A stretch of 26,216 bases of DNA from assembly GCA_050115015.1 (NCBI GenBank), contig JASFRI010000008.1, positions 1-26,216 of the forward strand. Reading direction: 5' to 3'. Below the pieces are notes generated by a model that was given only the letters and a program-made list of their open reading frames with translations, was not told the origin of the DNA and did not search any database. The DNA is from JASFRI01 sp050115015 (GTDB lineage: Bacteria > Acidobacteriota > Polarisedimenticolia > CBDVAL01). The position numbers and the translations under genes are program-made. This document shows, in pieces, positions 1 through 8,462 of this stretch (position 1 is its first letter; each line of letters starts with the position of its first letter).

Positions 1-428
1 GGGGCGGGATCCTCCAGGGCGCGCCGCAGCGCTGCGGCGCTGCCGGGGGCGGCGAACAGTTCCAGGGCGAAGGCCGCCGTGGCCCGGACCGAGGGGTCGG
101 GGTCTTCGAGACGTTCCAGGAGCAGGGGAAGATCCCCGGGATCGCCGATGCGGCCGAGGGCGAGACACGCCCGCCGGCGGCGTCCGGGTTCCGGATCCGA
201 CGCCAGCTCCCGGACGGGAGCGGGATCCCGGCGGTCCTCCGCCATGAGGATCGTCGCCGGCGCCGGATCGGCCCCGGGCCCACAGGCGGCGGGGAGGAGC
301 AACAGGCACGACAGGCCCCCGACCCGCAGGAGGCGGGCGTACCGGTGCGGCTGCCCCGCCGGATCCGCGCGCCGATCTCCTTGTCTCCCTTGTCTTTGCG
401 GGGCGCTTCTGTTACGGTACGCGGGCAA
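1..428 (-). CDS. HEAT-repeat lipoprotein, partial (3' end beyond window)
   Basis: The minus-strand frame stays open from about 428 to the window edge. It encodes a basic N-terminus, a hydrophobic stretch and a lipobox (LLPAAC followed by G, near 286-270), so the product is probably a lipoprotein. After the Cys come helical HEAT-like units: an RRACLALGRIGDPGDLPLLL unit, then LERLEDPDPSVRATAAFALE, then ALRRALEDPA at the edge. HEAT repeats are protein-binding scaffolds; no enzymatic motif is visible. No ATG lies upstream of the signal peptide in this frame. A TTG at 428-426 is the best start I can find but would give an unusually long n-region of about 40 residues. The start is therefore uncertain, whereas the reading frame and repeat type are fairly clear. 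It is divergent from lolA. Confidence 0.65.
   Translation of the reverse strand, partial: MPAYRNRSAPQRQGRQGDRRADPAGQPHRYARLLRVGGLSCLLLLPAACGPGADPAPATILMAEDRRDPAPVRELASDPEPGRRRRACLALGRIGDPGDLPLLLERLEDPDPSVRATAAFALELFAAPGSAAALRRALEDPA
390..418 (+). promoter_or_regulatory. Candidate promoter of lolA
   Basis: TTGTCT (390-395), a 17-nt spacer and TACGGT (413-418), preceded by an extended -10 TG at 410-411. Transcription would begin near 425, leaving a leader of roughly 55 nt before the ATG at 482. This is a pattern match only. Confidence 0.35.
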
Positions 429-481
429 TGGCTCCTCCGTCGGGTCGCCGAGCCCGGCGACCCCGGAACAGGTCCTTCGAG

Positions 482-1189
482 ATGCTCACACGCCTCCATC
501 TTCCACGAATCGTCGCTGCCCTGTCGCTGCTGCTGCCCCTCTCCCTCCTCGTCGCCGACTCCGGCGGCACGCCGGCAGAGCTCGATCGTGTCCTGGAGCG
601 CTTCACCGCCGCACAGGATTCGACGGACTCGCTGCGCTGCCGGTTCGAGGAACGCAAGGAGCTGTCGCTGCTGAAGGAGCCGGTGGTCCAGACCGGCGTC
701 TTCTACCACTCCAAGCCGGGGCTCTACCTGTGGGACTACCAGTCCCCCACCCAGAAGCAGGTCTTGCTCACCGACGAGGTGCTGCTCGCCTATTATCCCG
801 ATCTCAACCGCGCCGAGGAGGTGAACGTCCGTCGCTGGACGAACCGCATCCGCCAGTATCTCGGGGTGGGCGAGGACCCGGAGGCGCTGCGGCAGGACTA
901 CGAGATCTCCCTGGGCTCTCCCGACGACGGCGACCTCGTGTCCGCCGACGTCCTCGTCCTCGTGCCGAAGACGCCGAAGATGAAGAAGCGGCTCACCGAG
1001 CTGCGGATCTGGCTGGATGCGAAGACGGGCCAGACGCGGCGCGTCTCCTACCTGAACCCGGACGGTGACCGGACGACGTTCACGTTCTCCAACATCCAGG
1101 TCAACCCGGAGATCGACGCTTCCCGCTACGAGATCGAGCTGCCTCGCAACGTCAAGATGGGCGACACCTTCAGCGGCTTTTCGGGGTAG
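482..1189 (+). CDS. lolA: Outer-membrane lipoprotein carrier protein LolA
   Basis: The 235-aa product has an N-terminal signal peptide (MLTRLHLPR followed by a Leu/Ala-rich core to about residue 25). The mature part reads as the LolA beta-barrel fold: a FEERKELSLLKEPVVQTGVFYHSKPG segment typical of LolA N-termini, then a central YPDLN segment and a C-terminal TFTFSNIQVNPEIDASRYEIELP segment. LolA shuttles lipoproteins through the periplasm from LolCDE to the outer membrane. I chose the ATG at 482 because the in-frame ATG at 428 would put 18 Arg-rich residues before an otherwise normal signal peptide and would lie next to the candidate promoter. The 3' end overlaps the convergent response-regulator gene by 20 bp. 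A LolA-like paralogue is possible, but the family call is solid. Confidence 0.85.
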   Translation: MLTRLHLPRIVAALSLLLPLSLLVADSGGTPAELDRVLERFTAAQDSTDSLRCRFEERKELSLLKEPVVQTGVFYHSKPGLYLWDYQSPTQKQVLLTDEVLLAYYPDLNRAEEVNVRRWTNRIRQYLGVGEDPEALRQDYEISLGSPDDGDLVSADVLVLVPKTPKMKKRLTELRIWLDAKTGQTRRVSYLNPDGDRTTFTFSNIQVNPEIDASRYEIELPRNVKMGDTFSGFSG

Positions 1190-1592
1190 GCGCAGCACCG
1201 GGGCCGCCTTCCGCCCCCGCCGCGAGCCGGATGCGCTCCAGGAGTTCCGGCATCGGCAGGGTCTTGTCCACGAAGCCGCGGGCCCCCAGGGAGCGCAGGA
1301 CGTCCATCTGCGCCAGGTCGGGATGATCCGCGGTCATGGCCAGGGCCCGGACCCGGCGGGCCTGCTCGTCGTTCTGCAGGTGGCGGAGCACCTCGAACCC
1401 GTCCATCCCGGGCATCTGGAGGTCCACCAGGATCAGGTCGAGGCGGCTCCCGAGGCGGGCCGCCTCGGTGACCGCGGTCTTGCCGTCGGCGGCCTCGATG
1501 ACCTCCCATCCCTCCCCCCGGAGGAGATCCGACAGCGTGCTGCGAAAGAACAGGGTGTCGTCCACCACGAGCACCCGGCGCATCTCGTTCAT
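1170..1592 (-). CDS. Single-domain (REC-only) response regulator
   Basis: The 140-aa product is a CheY-like receiver domain with no output domain. The acidic pair is Asp11/Asp12, the phosphoacceptor is Asp57 in LVDLQMPGMDG, the switch Thr is Thr87 (AMTADH) and the conserved Lys is Lys110 (VDK). About 17 residues after the last helix are Gly/Ala/Pro rich. The frame extends upstream, but the ATG at 1592 has a GAGGAG ribosome-binding site 8 nt ahead and begins at the beta-1 strand (MRRVLVVDD), so it is the likely start. It lies 37 nt downstream of a methyltransferase gene on the same strand. No histidine kinase is in view, so its partner is unknown. Confidence 0.88.
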   Translation of the reverse strand: MNEMRRVLVVDDTLFFRSTLSDLLRGEGWEVIEAADGKTAVTEAARLGSRLDLILVDLQMPGMDGFEVLRHLQNDEQARRVRALAMTADHPDLAQMDVLRSLGARGFVDKTLPMPELLERIRLAAGAEGGPGAAPTPKSR

Positions 1593-1629
1593 CGTCGCGT
1601 CTCCTCGCTCCGGCTCGGGGCGATCCCCC

Positions 1630-2265
1630 TCAGGCCGGTTCGTTGGGTGCAAACAGCAGCCAGACCACGTCGGGGAGGACCGTGCTGATCGTCGGCGGCG
1701 TGAGACCGGCGGCGCGAAACACCGCGGTCCACGCCCCGCGATCCCGCAGCGGGTGGGACGCCGCGGAGCGGGCGCAGCCCTCCAGGAACTCACGCTCCGT
1801 GGAATCCAGCGGCTCGCGCAGCCGGCCGATGGCCCCGACGTCGTAGCCGTCCGACTGGGTCAGGAACGCCAGCCTGCCTCCGGGATGCACGACCCGCCGG
1901 AGCTCGCGCAGCGCCGGGACCGGATCCGCGAGCAGGTGGAGGACCAGCATCCCCACCGCGTGATCCAGGGACGCGTCGCGGAACGGAAGGCAGTGCGCAT
2001 CCGCACGGACGAGGTGCACCGCGGGAGGCAGCCGCGTGCGGGCTCGCCGCAGCATCTCCGGGGCACCGTCCACCGCCACCGTCCACGCGCCGCGGTCCGC
2101 CAGGTCCGCGGCGAGGCCGCCGGGGCCGGCGCCCAGGTCCAGGACCGTGCGGCCCGCGACCTCCCCCAGCGGGAACAGCGTCGCCCGGCGCATCCGCCGA
2201 TGGATCGGGGCATCGGTCACCCGATCGAACAGGCCGGCGATCTCATCGAAGCGGGACAGGGACAT
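1630..2265 (-). CDS. Class I SAM-dependent methyltransferase
   Basis: The 211-aa product carries the Methyltransf_11-type core. Motif I is TVLDLGAGPGGLAADLA (about residues 40-56), the acidic residue after beta-2 is in VAVDGAPEML, motif II is VRADAHCLPFRDASLDHA and the post-II segment is LRELRRVVHPGGRLAFLT. Resemblance to BioC/UbiE-type enzymes is general, and the substrate cannot be told from sequence. It starts 10 nt after the stop of the asparaginase-like gene and ends 37 nt before the response regulator, which suggests one transcript. The C-terminal third (DRGAWTAVFRAAGLTPPTISTV) is a usual substrate-cap region without a diagnostic motif. Confidence 0.85.
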   Translation of the reverse strand: MSLSRFDEIAGLFDRVTDAPIHRRMRRATLFPLGEVAGRTVLDLGAGPGGLAADLADRGAWTVAVDGAPEMLRRARTRLPPAVHLVRADAHCLPFRDASLDHAVGMLVLHLLADPVPALRELRRVVHPGGRLAFLTQSDGYDVGAIGRLREPLDSTEREFLEGCARSAASHPLRDRGAWTAVFRAAGLTPPTISTVLPDVVWLLFAPNEPA

Positions 2266-2275
2266 GGCGCGCCGC

Positions 2276-3268
2276 TCACTCCCAGATGGCGACCTCGAAG
2301 CGTCCGGAGGAATCCGCGGCGCCGCGGAACATTCCCTCGGTGTTGAACCGCATCACGATGTTCCCCTGCCGGTCGACGGCGATGACCCCACCATCCCCGA
2401 GGGACAGGACCTCCTGGATGACCGCCGCCACGGCCGCCTCCAGGGAATCCCCCCGGTAGCGCATGCGGGCGGCGATGTCGTGGGCGACGTTGTTGCGGAT
2501 GAACTCCTCCCCCACGCCGGTCCCCGACACCGCGCAGCTCCGGTTGTCCGCGTAGGTCCCCGCGCCGATGACCGGGACGTCGCCGATCCGGCCGAGCCGC
2601 TTGTTCGTCAGGCCCCCGGTCGACGTGGCCGCCGCCAGGTTCCCCCGGCCGTCGAGGGCGACCGCCCCCACGGTCCCCTTGTCCCCGACCGCCGCACCGG
2701 CCGCCTTGCGCTCCGCCTCGAGGGCGTCCTTCCAGGCCTCGTAGCGCCGCGGCGTGAAGTAGTAGTCCGGCTCCACCCGGGCCACCTCCATCAGGGTCGC
2801 GAACTCCTCGGCGCCGTCCCCCGCCAGAAAGACGTGCGGGGTCCGCTCCATCACGAGCCGGGCGAGGTCGATCGGGTTGCGGACCGTCGTCAGCCCCGCC
2901 ACCGCACCGCAGGAGAGGTCGCGGCCGTCCATGATGGCTGCGTCCAGCTCGTGCCCGCCCTCGTGGTTGTACACCGCTCCCTTGCCGGCGTTGAACCGGG
3001 GGTCGTCCTCGAGGAACCGGACCACCGCCTGCACCGTGTCGAGGCTGGAGGCCCCGCCGGCGAGCATGTCGCGTCCCACGGTCAGGGCGTCCCTCAGGGA
3101 GTGCAGGTATTCCTGCTTCGTCTCCTCCTTCAGCGACTTCGGGATCACCCCCGCGCCGCCGTGGATCGCCAGCGCGAAGCGTGCCGGCGGCGCGGCCAGC
3201 TCCCCCCCGTGGATGGCCGGGACGGCGGCCAGGATCGAGACGATCAGGCAGCAGACGCTTCTTCTCAT
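2276..3268 (-). CDS. Isoaspartyl peptidase / plant-type L-asparaginase (Ntn hydrolase), exported
   Basis: The 330-aa precursor belongs to the Asparaginase_2 family, which cleaves isoaspartyl dipeptides and often L-asparagine after autocleaving into alpha and beta chains. Visible marks are AIHGGAG (about 34-40), FNAGKGAVY (92-100), the LDAAIMDG strand, the nucleophile Thr199 in DKGTVGAVALD where autocleavage would expose it, TSTGG (215-219) and GRIGDVPVIGAGTYAD (226-241). Residues 1-21 look like a signal peptide, so it probably acts in the periplasm. A GGGAGGAG ribosome-binding site sits just upstream of the ATG. It is the first gene of the run leading to the methyltransferase and response regulator. 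Confidence 0.92.
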   Translation of the reverse strand: MRRSVCCLIVSILAAVPAIHGGELAAPPARFALAIHGGAGVIPKSLKEETKQEYLHSLRDALTVGRDMLAGGASSLDTVQAVVRFLEDDPRFNAGKGAVYNHEGGHELDAAIMDGRDLSCGAVAGLTTVRNPIDLARLVMERTPHVFLAGDGAEEFATLMEVARVEPDYYFTPRRYEAWKDALEAERKAAGAAVGDKGTVGAVALDGRGNLAAATSTGGLTNKRLGRIGDVPVIGAGTYADNRSCAVSGTGVGEEFIRNNVAHDIAARMRYRGDSLEAAVAAVIQEVLSLGDGGVIAVDRQGNIVMRFNTEGMFRGAADSSGRFEVAIWE

Positions 3269-3327
3269 GGGCTCCTCCCGGGTGGCCGCGACGGCCGGTA
3301 ATCAGTTTACACGACGACGGCGGGTGC

Positions 3328-3366
3328 AAGAAAAAGGGCCCATCCCGGACGCGCCGGGATGGGCCC
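3328..3366 (-). terminator. Intrinsic terminator after groEL
   Basis: A perfect 13-bp inverted repeat (3336-3348 with 3354-3366, arms GGGCCCATCCCGG and its complement) with a 5-nt loop is followed on the minus strand by TTTTTCTT (3335-3328). It lies 26 nt past the groEL stop, in the correct orientation. Confidence 0.9.
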
Positions 3367-3391
3367 TGTGGACCGCAGGGGCGGGACGACC

Positions 3392-5032
<1,641 letters not shown>

Positions 5033-5087
5033 GAGAGTTCTCTCCTTTTCTCGATATCGACGGAAACGGCCTGCCGGCCGGTTCGGG

Positions 5088-5375
5088 TTAACCGATGATG
5101 CCGAGGATCTCGTCCTCGCGGACGATCACACACTCCTCGTTATCGAGCTTGAACTCGGTGCCCGCGTACTTCCCGATGAGCACCCGGTCCCCCTTCTTGA
5201 CCTCCATCGGGATCAGCTCGCCGGACTCGTCCCGCTTTCCGGCACCGACGGCGACCACCTTGCCCTCCATGGGCTTCTCCTTGGCGGAATCGGGGATGAT
5301 GATCCCGCCGCGGACCTTCTCCTCGGCCTCGACCCGCTTGACCAGCACCCGGTCTCCCAGCGGCTTCACGTTCAT
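5088..5375 (-). CDS. groES: Co-chaperonin GroES (10 kDa)
   Basis: The 95-aa product is the heptameric lid of GroEL. It contains MNVKPLGDRVLVKRVEAEEKVRGGIIIPDSAKEKP-type signature segments (N-terminal 40 residues), the mobile-loop GGIIIPD, and the ending RVLIGKYAGTEFKLDNEECVIVREDEILGIIG typical of the family. The ATG at 5375 is preceded by AGGAGGAG. Its roughly 105-nt leader contains the CIRCE operator, so expression should rise on heat or unfolding stress when HrcA releases. Confidence 0.98.
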   Translation of the reverse strand: MNVKPLGDRVLVKRVEAEEKVRGGIIIPDSAKEKPMEGKVVAVGAGKRDESGELIPMEVKKGDRVLIGKYAGTEFKLDNEECVIVREDEILGIIG

Positions 5376-5461
5376 GCTCGGCTCCTCCTGTTTCTATGGA
5401 AGTTCTGATTCTGGTTGGATTTCCGTGGCGAATCCCGACCGCTCCGGACGCCCCCGGAATA

Positions 5462-5488
5462 TTAGCACTCACTCCGAACGAGTGCTAA
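5462..5488. promoter_or_regulatory. CIRCE operator (HrcA binding site)
   Basis: Perfect consensus half-sites TTAGCACTC (5462-5470) and GAGTGCTAA (5480-5488) with the canonical 9-nt spacer. It lies immediately downstream of, and touches, the -10 element of the groES promoter. That placement lets bound HrcA block initiation. It implies an hrcA gene elsewhere in the genome. Confidence 0.97.
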
Positions 5489-5516
5489 TGATAGCGCTGG
5501 CGTTCCGGGCTGTCAA
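5488..5516 (-). promoter_or_regulatory. groESL promoter (housekeeping-sigma type)
   Basis: Read on the minus strand: TTGACA (5516-5511), 17-nt spacer, TATCAT (5493-5488). The -35 is a perfect match and the -10 is a near match to the sigma-70 consensus. The start of transcription would fall inside the CIRCE element. Confidence 0.85.
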
Positions 5517-5520
5517 GACG

Positions 5521-5842
5521 TTCCCGGCGGCCGACCGGGGGCGGATCCGACCTGGATAAGTCCTTTACGCAGAGTTTTTAGCCCTTCCCCGCTTGTGCAC
5601 CGGGACGGCGCGCCGCGGTCGCGCCGGGGGTCCCTCCCCGGCACCCCACCACGCCCGCCCGGCCGGCCCCCGGCACGCACCGCGCCGGGGGGACTTGCGC
5701 GATCCCCGGATCGCGCCCACCTTTCCCCAAGACGACGGAAATCCGTGGCTGGCAGCGCCTTTCCGTCGACACAGCTCTCATCAAGGCGGCAGATCCGAGT
5801 CCGGATGCCACCGGCGGGGTACCGGTGGCGGGGAGGGGACCG
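5521..5842. other. Intergenic region with two GC-rich dyads, no convincing gene
   Basis: About 320 nt separate the groES promoter from the divergent AAA+ gene. I see no credible coding frame. Two dyads stand out: an 8-bp inverted repeat 5667-5674/5684-5691 (CCCCCGGC and complement, 9-nt loop), and a perfect 9-bp dyad 5697-5705/5708-5716 (GCGCGATCC and complement, 2-nt centre). A third, GCCACCGG/CCGGTGGC (5807-5814/5822-5829), lies just ahead of the AAA+ ribosome-binding site. No clear -35/-10 pair was found for the AAA+ gene. Confidence 0.5.
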
Positions 5843-7753
5843 ATGTCGGAACGCCACGAAACGCCCAGGCCGCTGGAACCGCTGGACCGCATCCGGCTCG
5901 AGCATCGCCTCACCCGGATCGGCGCGGAGCGTCTCCAGGGCCGGAGCCTCGACCGTCTCGAGGCCCGCTACCTCAGCGGCCTGGCCTCCAACTACTTCCT
6001 GTTGCTCGCGGACGTCTACGACGAGCTCACCATCGACCGCATCCTGCACGGTAGCGCAAGCTCCACCCTGCAGGAGCTACGGGGCCTGTGGAACGGCCCG
6101 GCCCCCGACGAGGCGGACCGCGTGCTGCATTCCCTGCGGCGCATACGCTCCGTCCCCGACGAGGTCCGCCTGATCGGGGAGAAGTGCCTCTACGACGTGG
6201 GCCTGTTCGGGCGGCGCTCCCACCAGTCGTGGGACCTGAAAGAGCTCGGCGTCGCGGCCTACCAGCGCGCCTCGGACATCCTGGAGGAGCTGGGACGGGA
6301 CGAGCGGCTGCGGGAGTTCTTCCGGGCGAACCGCCTGGGCGGCAGCCGCATCGAGGAGGAGGTGACGTTCCTGAGGCAGTGCGCCCGGCACTTCGACGAC
6401 TACGCGGCGATCCTCGCCGCGCTGGAGCTGTTCGCCGACGCCCGCGGAACGGATCGGGCGGACGAGGAGCGCTTCGGCGTGCCTCCCGCCGTCAGCGCCA
6501 TCGCCCCCGACGGCGCCGACCCCGCCCGGGCGTCGTTCGGCGCGGCGGGTGGAGAGATGGCGGTTCCGGCGGACTACCGGCCGCTGGAACCGGTGATGAT
6601 CGAGGAGGATGACCCGGAGCTCGCCCGGCTCGATCCCTCCGAGAAGCTCTCGTACCTGGAGAGGCTGCTGCTGTTCTCCTCCCTGGACATCGAGGTCCTG
6701 CGCCAGCGGCTGAAGTCGGTCGTGATCGACCAGCCGGCGGCCATCAACACCATCTGCGACGACTTCTCGCTGTTCGCGACGGGGACCCAGGCACGGAACC
6801 GGCCCCTCTCCTACTTCTTCATTGGCCCCACCGGGGTCGGCAAGAACCACCTGGTGGAGCAGCTCGCCGAGGCGATGGAGCGGGTATGGGGGCGGGAGGT
6901 GCCGCTGCTGCTGATCGAGGGGCCGAGCTACACCTACCCGTCGGACATCAACGAGCTCCGGGGCTCGACGCGGGGCTTCATCCGCAGCGACGAGGAGGGG
7001 ATTCTCACGGAGTTCCATCATCGCGCCGCCGCAGCGCCCTTCTCGATCATCCTCGTCGACGAGGTCGAGAAGGCCCATCCGCAGCTCCGCAAGTTCTTCC
7101 TGTCCCTGATGGACCGCGGGACGACCACCGACAACCGCGGCCAGCAGCTGAACTTCGCGTCGACGATGCTCGTCTACACCTCGAACCTGGGGTACAGCCG
7201 CATCCAGCAGGATCCGGATCCGATCGGATTCGGCGGCGGCGACGCCCGGGCCGATTTCCAGCGCCGGGAGCTGCTGTCGGACCTGCGCCGGGAACTCTCC
7301 CCGGAGTTCATGAACCGGGTGCAGGTCGTCCACTTCCAGGCGTTGCAGGCGGCCTCCATCGCCCGTATCTTCAACCTCGAGCTGGCGCGCATCGTCGACC
7401 GCTACCGGCGCTATCAGAACGTCCACCTGGAGGTCTCTCCCGCCGCCCGCCGGACGCTCATCGAGAAGGGATACTCGCCCGAGTACGGGGCCCGTTTCCT
7501 GAGCCGGGTGCTGAACGAGGTCTGCAACATCAAGGTGAGCAAGAAGCTACGCAGCGAGGCCCGGCTCGATGCGGTGGCCTCCGAGGAGGCCACGAACCTG
7601 CTGTGCTACATCCAGGAGGCGCGCCGGGAGGAGCGCACCCCCGACTTCGAGATGCTCCAGCGGCGGGTCCTCGCGCAGGCGCGGGCCCGGGTGCCGTACC
7701 GTCGGATCCTGGTCGACCACGACGGCCAGCGGTTCCTCTATCGCAGCGGCTGA
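5843..7753 (+). CDS. Clp/HSP100-type AAA+ ATPase with non-canonical GKN Walker A
   Basis: The 636-aa product has one AAA+ module resembling the second ring domain of ClpA/ClpB/ClpC. Residues 1-200 are helical and unrecognised, and 201-262 form an Ala/Asp/Pro-rich linker. Walker A is GPTGVGKN (328-335), with Asn where nearly all Clp proteins have Thr. Walker B is IILVDEVEK with Asp406/Glu407, sensor 1 is YTSN (Asn448), the arginine finger is FMNR (Arg492) and sensor 2 is GYSPEYGARFL (Arg551). The ATG at 5843 has a GGAGG core 6 nt upstream; an in-frame GTG at 5825 would add six residues and lacks such a site. It is 12 nt ahead of its partner gene and divergent from groESL. It is likely an unfoldase or remodelling ATPase; I see no ClpP-binding loop that I could assign with confidence. 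Confidence 0.85.
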   Translation: MSERHETPRPLEPLDRIRLEHRLTRIGAERLQGRSLDRLEARYLSGLASNYFLLLADVYDELTIDRILHGSASSTLQELRGLWNGPAPDEADRVLHSLRRIRSVPDEVRLIGEKCLYDVGLFGRRSHQSWDLKELGVAAYQRASDILEELGRDERLREFFRANRLGGSRIEEEVTFLRQCARHFDDYAAILAALELFADARGTDRADEERFGVPPAVSAIAPDGADPARASFGAAGGEMAVPADYRPLEPVMIEEDDPELARLDPSEKLSYLERLLLFSSLDIEVLRQRLKSVVIDQPAAINTICDDFSLFATGTQARNRPLSYFFIGPTGVGKNHLVEQLAEAMERVWGREVPLLLIEGPSYTYPSDINELRGSTRGFIRSDEEGILTEFHHRAAAAPFSIILVDEVEKAHPQLRKFFLSLMDRGTTTDNRGQQLNFASTMLVYTSNLGYSRIQQDPDPIGFGGGDARADFQRRELLSDLRRELSPEFMNRVQVVHFQALQAASIARIFNLELARIVDRYRRYQNVHLEVSPAARRTLIEKGYSPEYGARFLSRVLNEVCNIKVSKKLRSEARLDAVASEEATNLLCYIQEARREERTPDFEMLQRRVLAQARARVPYRRILVDHDGQRFLYRSG

Positions 7754-7765
7754 GCAGGGAGGAGA

Positions 7766-8440
7766 ATGGCCCTTCTGGAGCAGATCTGCGGGCTTCTGGA
7801 GCGCACGTACGACCATCCGGCGCTGCCGGGCCCGCCGGCCGCCTTCGTCGTCGGAGACGACGGCTTCCGGCGGCTGACGCGGAACCAGGAGATCGTCCGG
7901 AGCGTCGATAGCGCCGGCACCGCCGCCCAGGTGCTGCTCCGGCACGATGAGGATGGGCACTACCGTCTGGCGGTCTACTTCCCGGACGCCCTGATCCGGA
8001 GCCTCGAGGACGAGCCCCCCACCCGGGACCTTCATGGCGGGAACGTGGACGCCTTCGCGACCTTCGTGGAGGAGCTCGATCACCTGCTCCTGCTGGCCAC
8101 CCGGGCGCGCACCGGAGCGGAGGTCAGCCTGCTCGAGATGGAGCTCCACGCCAACGTCTCGAAGGAGCTCGTGATGCGGCACTTCCTGGCCCGGCTCGCG
8201 GGGAGGCAGCGGCTGCCGGAGGAGGCGGTCGTCTGGCTGCGGCACCATCTGTTCCACAAGCACCGATTCGTGGATCCGGATCTCGCGGTGCGGGCACGCT
8301 ACCGGGACGCGGCGCGTCTCGGGCTGCGCTACCTGGAGCACCTGGAGACGGTCCCGGCGGGACGGCGCCTGCGCGACCTGCGCCGGTTCTCGCGGATGAC
8401 CCACCACCAGAAGCTCGCCTTCCTGCGACGGGCGGCCTGA
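7766..8440 (+). CDS. Unrecognised His/Glu-rich protein paired with the AAA+ ATPase
   Basis: The 224-aa product matches no family I recognise. It is predicted cytoplasmic, with no signal peptide or membrane segment. The N-terminal part (about 1-90) looks alpha/beta with a VLLRHDEDGHYRLAVYFPD strand pair. The rest looks helical and carries clustered acidic and His residues: FVEELDH (100-106), LLEMELHAN (122-130), WLRHHLFHKHRF (157-168) and a basic C-terminus, RRFSRMTHHQKLAFLRR. The His/Glu spacing could suit a metal site or a helical adaptor, but that is inference. GGGAGGAGA abuts the ATG, and the 12-nt gap to the AAA+ gene indicates co-transcription. An adaptor, substrate or cofactor of the ATPase is the simplest idea from context. 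Confidence 0.75.
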   Translation: MALLEQICGLLERTYDHPALPGPPAAFVVGDDGFRRLTRNQEIVRSVDSAGTAAQVLLRHDEDGHYRLAVYFPDALIRSLEDEPPTRDLHGGNVDAFATFVEELDHLLLLATRARTGAEVSLLEMELHANVSKELVMRHFLARLAGRQRLPEEAVVWLRHHLFHKHRFVDPDLAVRARYRDAARLGLRYLEHLETVPAGRRLRDLRRFSRMTHHQKLAFLRRAA

Positions 8441-8462
8441 GCCGGGAAGAGCGCCGCACGGA

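Noticed and set aside
428..481. Upstream ATG for lolA
   Set aside because: It would add an Arg-rich stretch before a normal signal peptide and leave no room for a leader after the promoter-like elements.
79..1068. 329-codon plus frame across the HEAT gene and lolA
   Set aside because: It overlaps lolA in another frame and the HEAT lipoprotein antisense; almost wholly Arg/Ala/Pro/Gly.
2036..3301. 421-codon plus frame opposite the asparaginase-like gene
   Set aside because: Low-complexity Arg/Gly/Pro/His composition and antisense to an intact Ntn hydrolase.
3281..3327. Promoter for the asparaginase operon between TTCTTG and TAAACT on the minus strand
   Set aside because: Spacing is 17 nt, but the -35 matches poorly and overlaps the groEL terminator T-run.
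6077..7426. 449-codon minus frame inside the AAA+ gene
   Set aside because: Antisense shadow; Walker and sensor motifs are on the plus strand.
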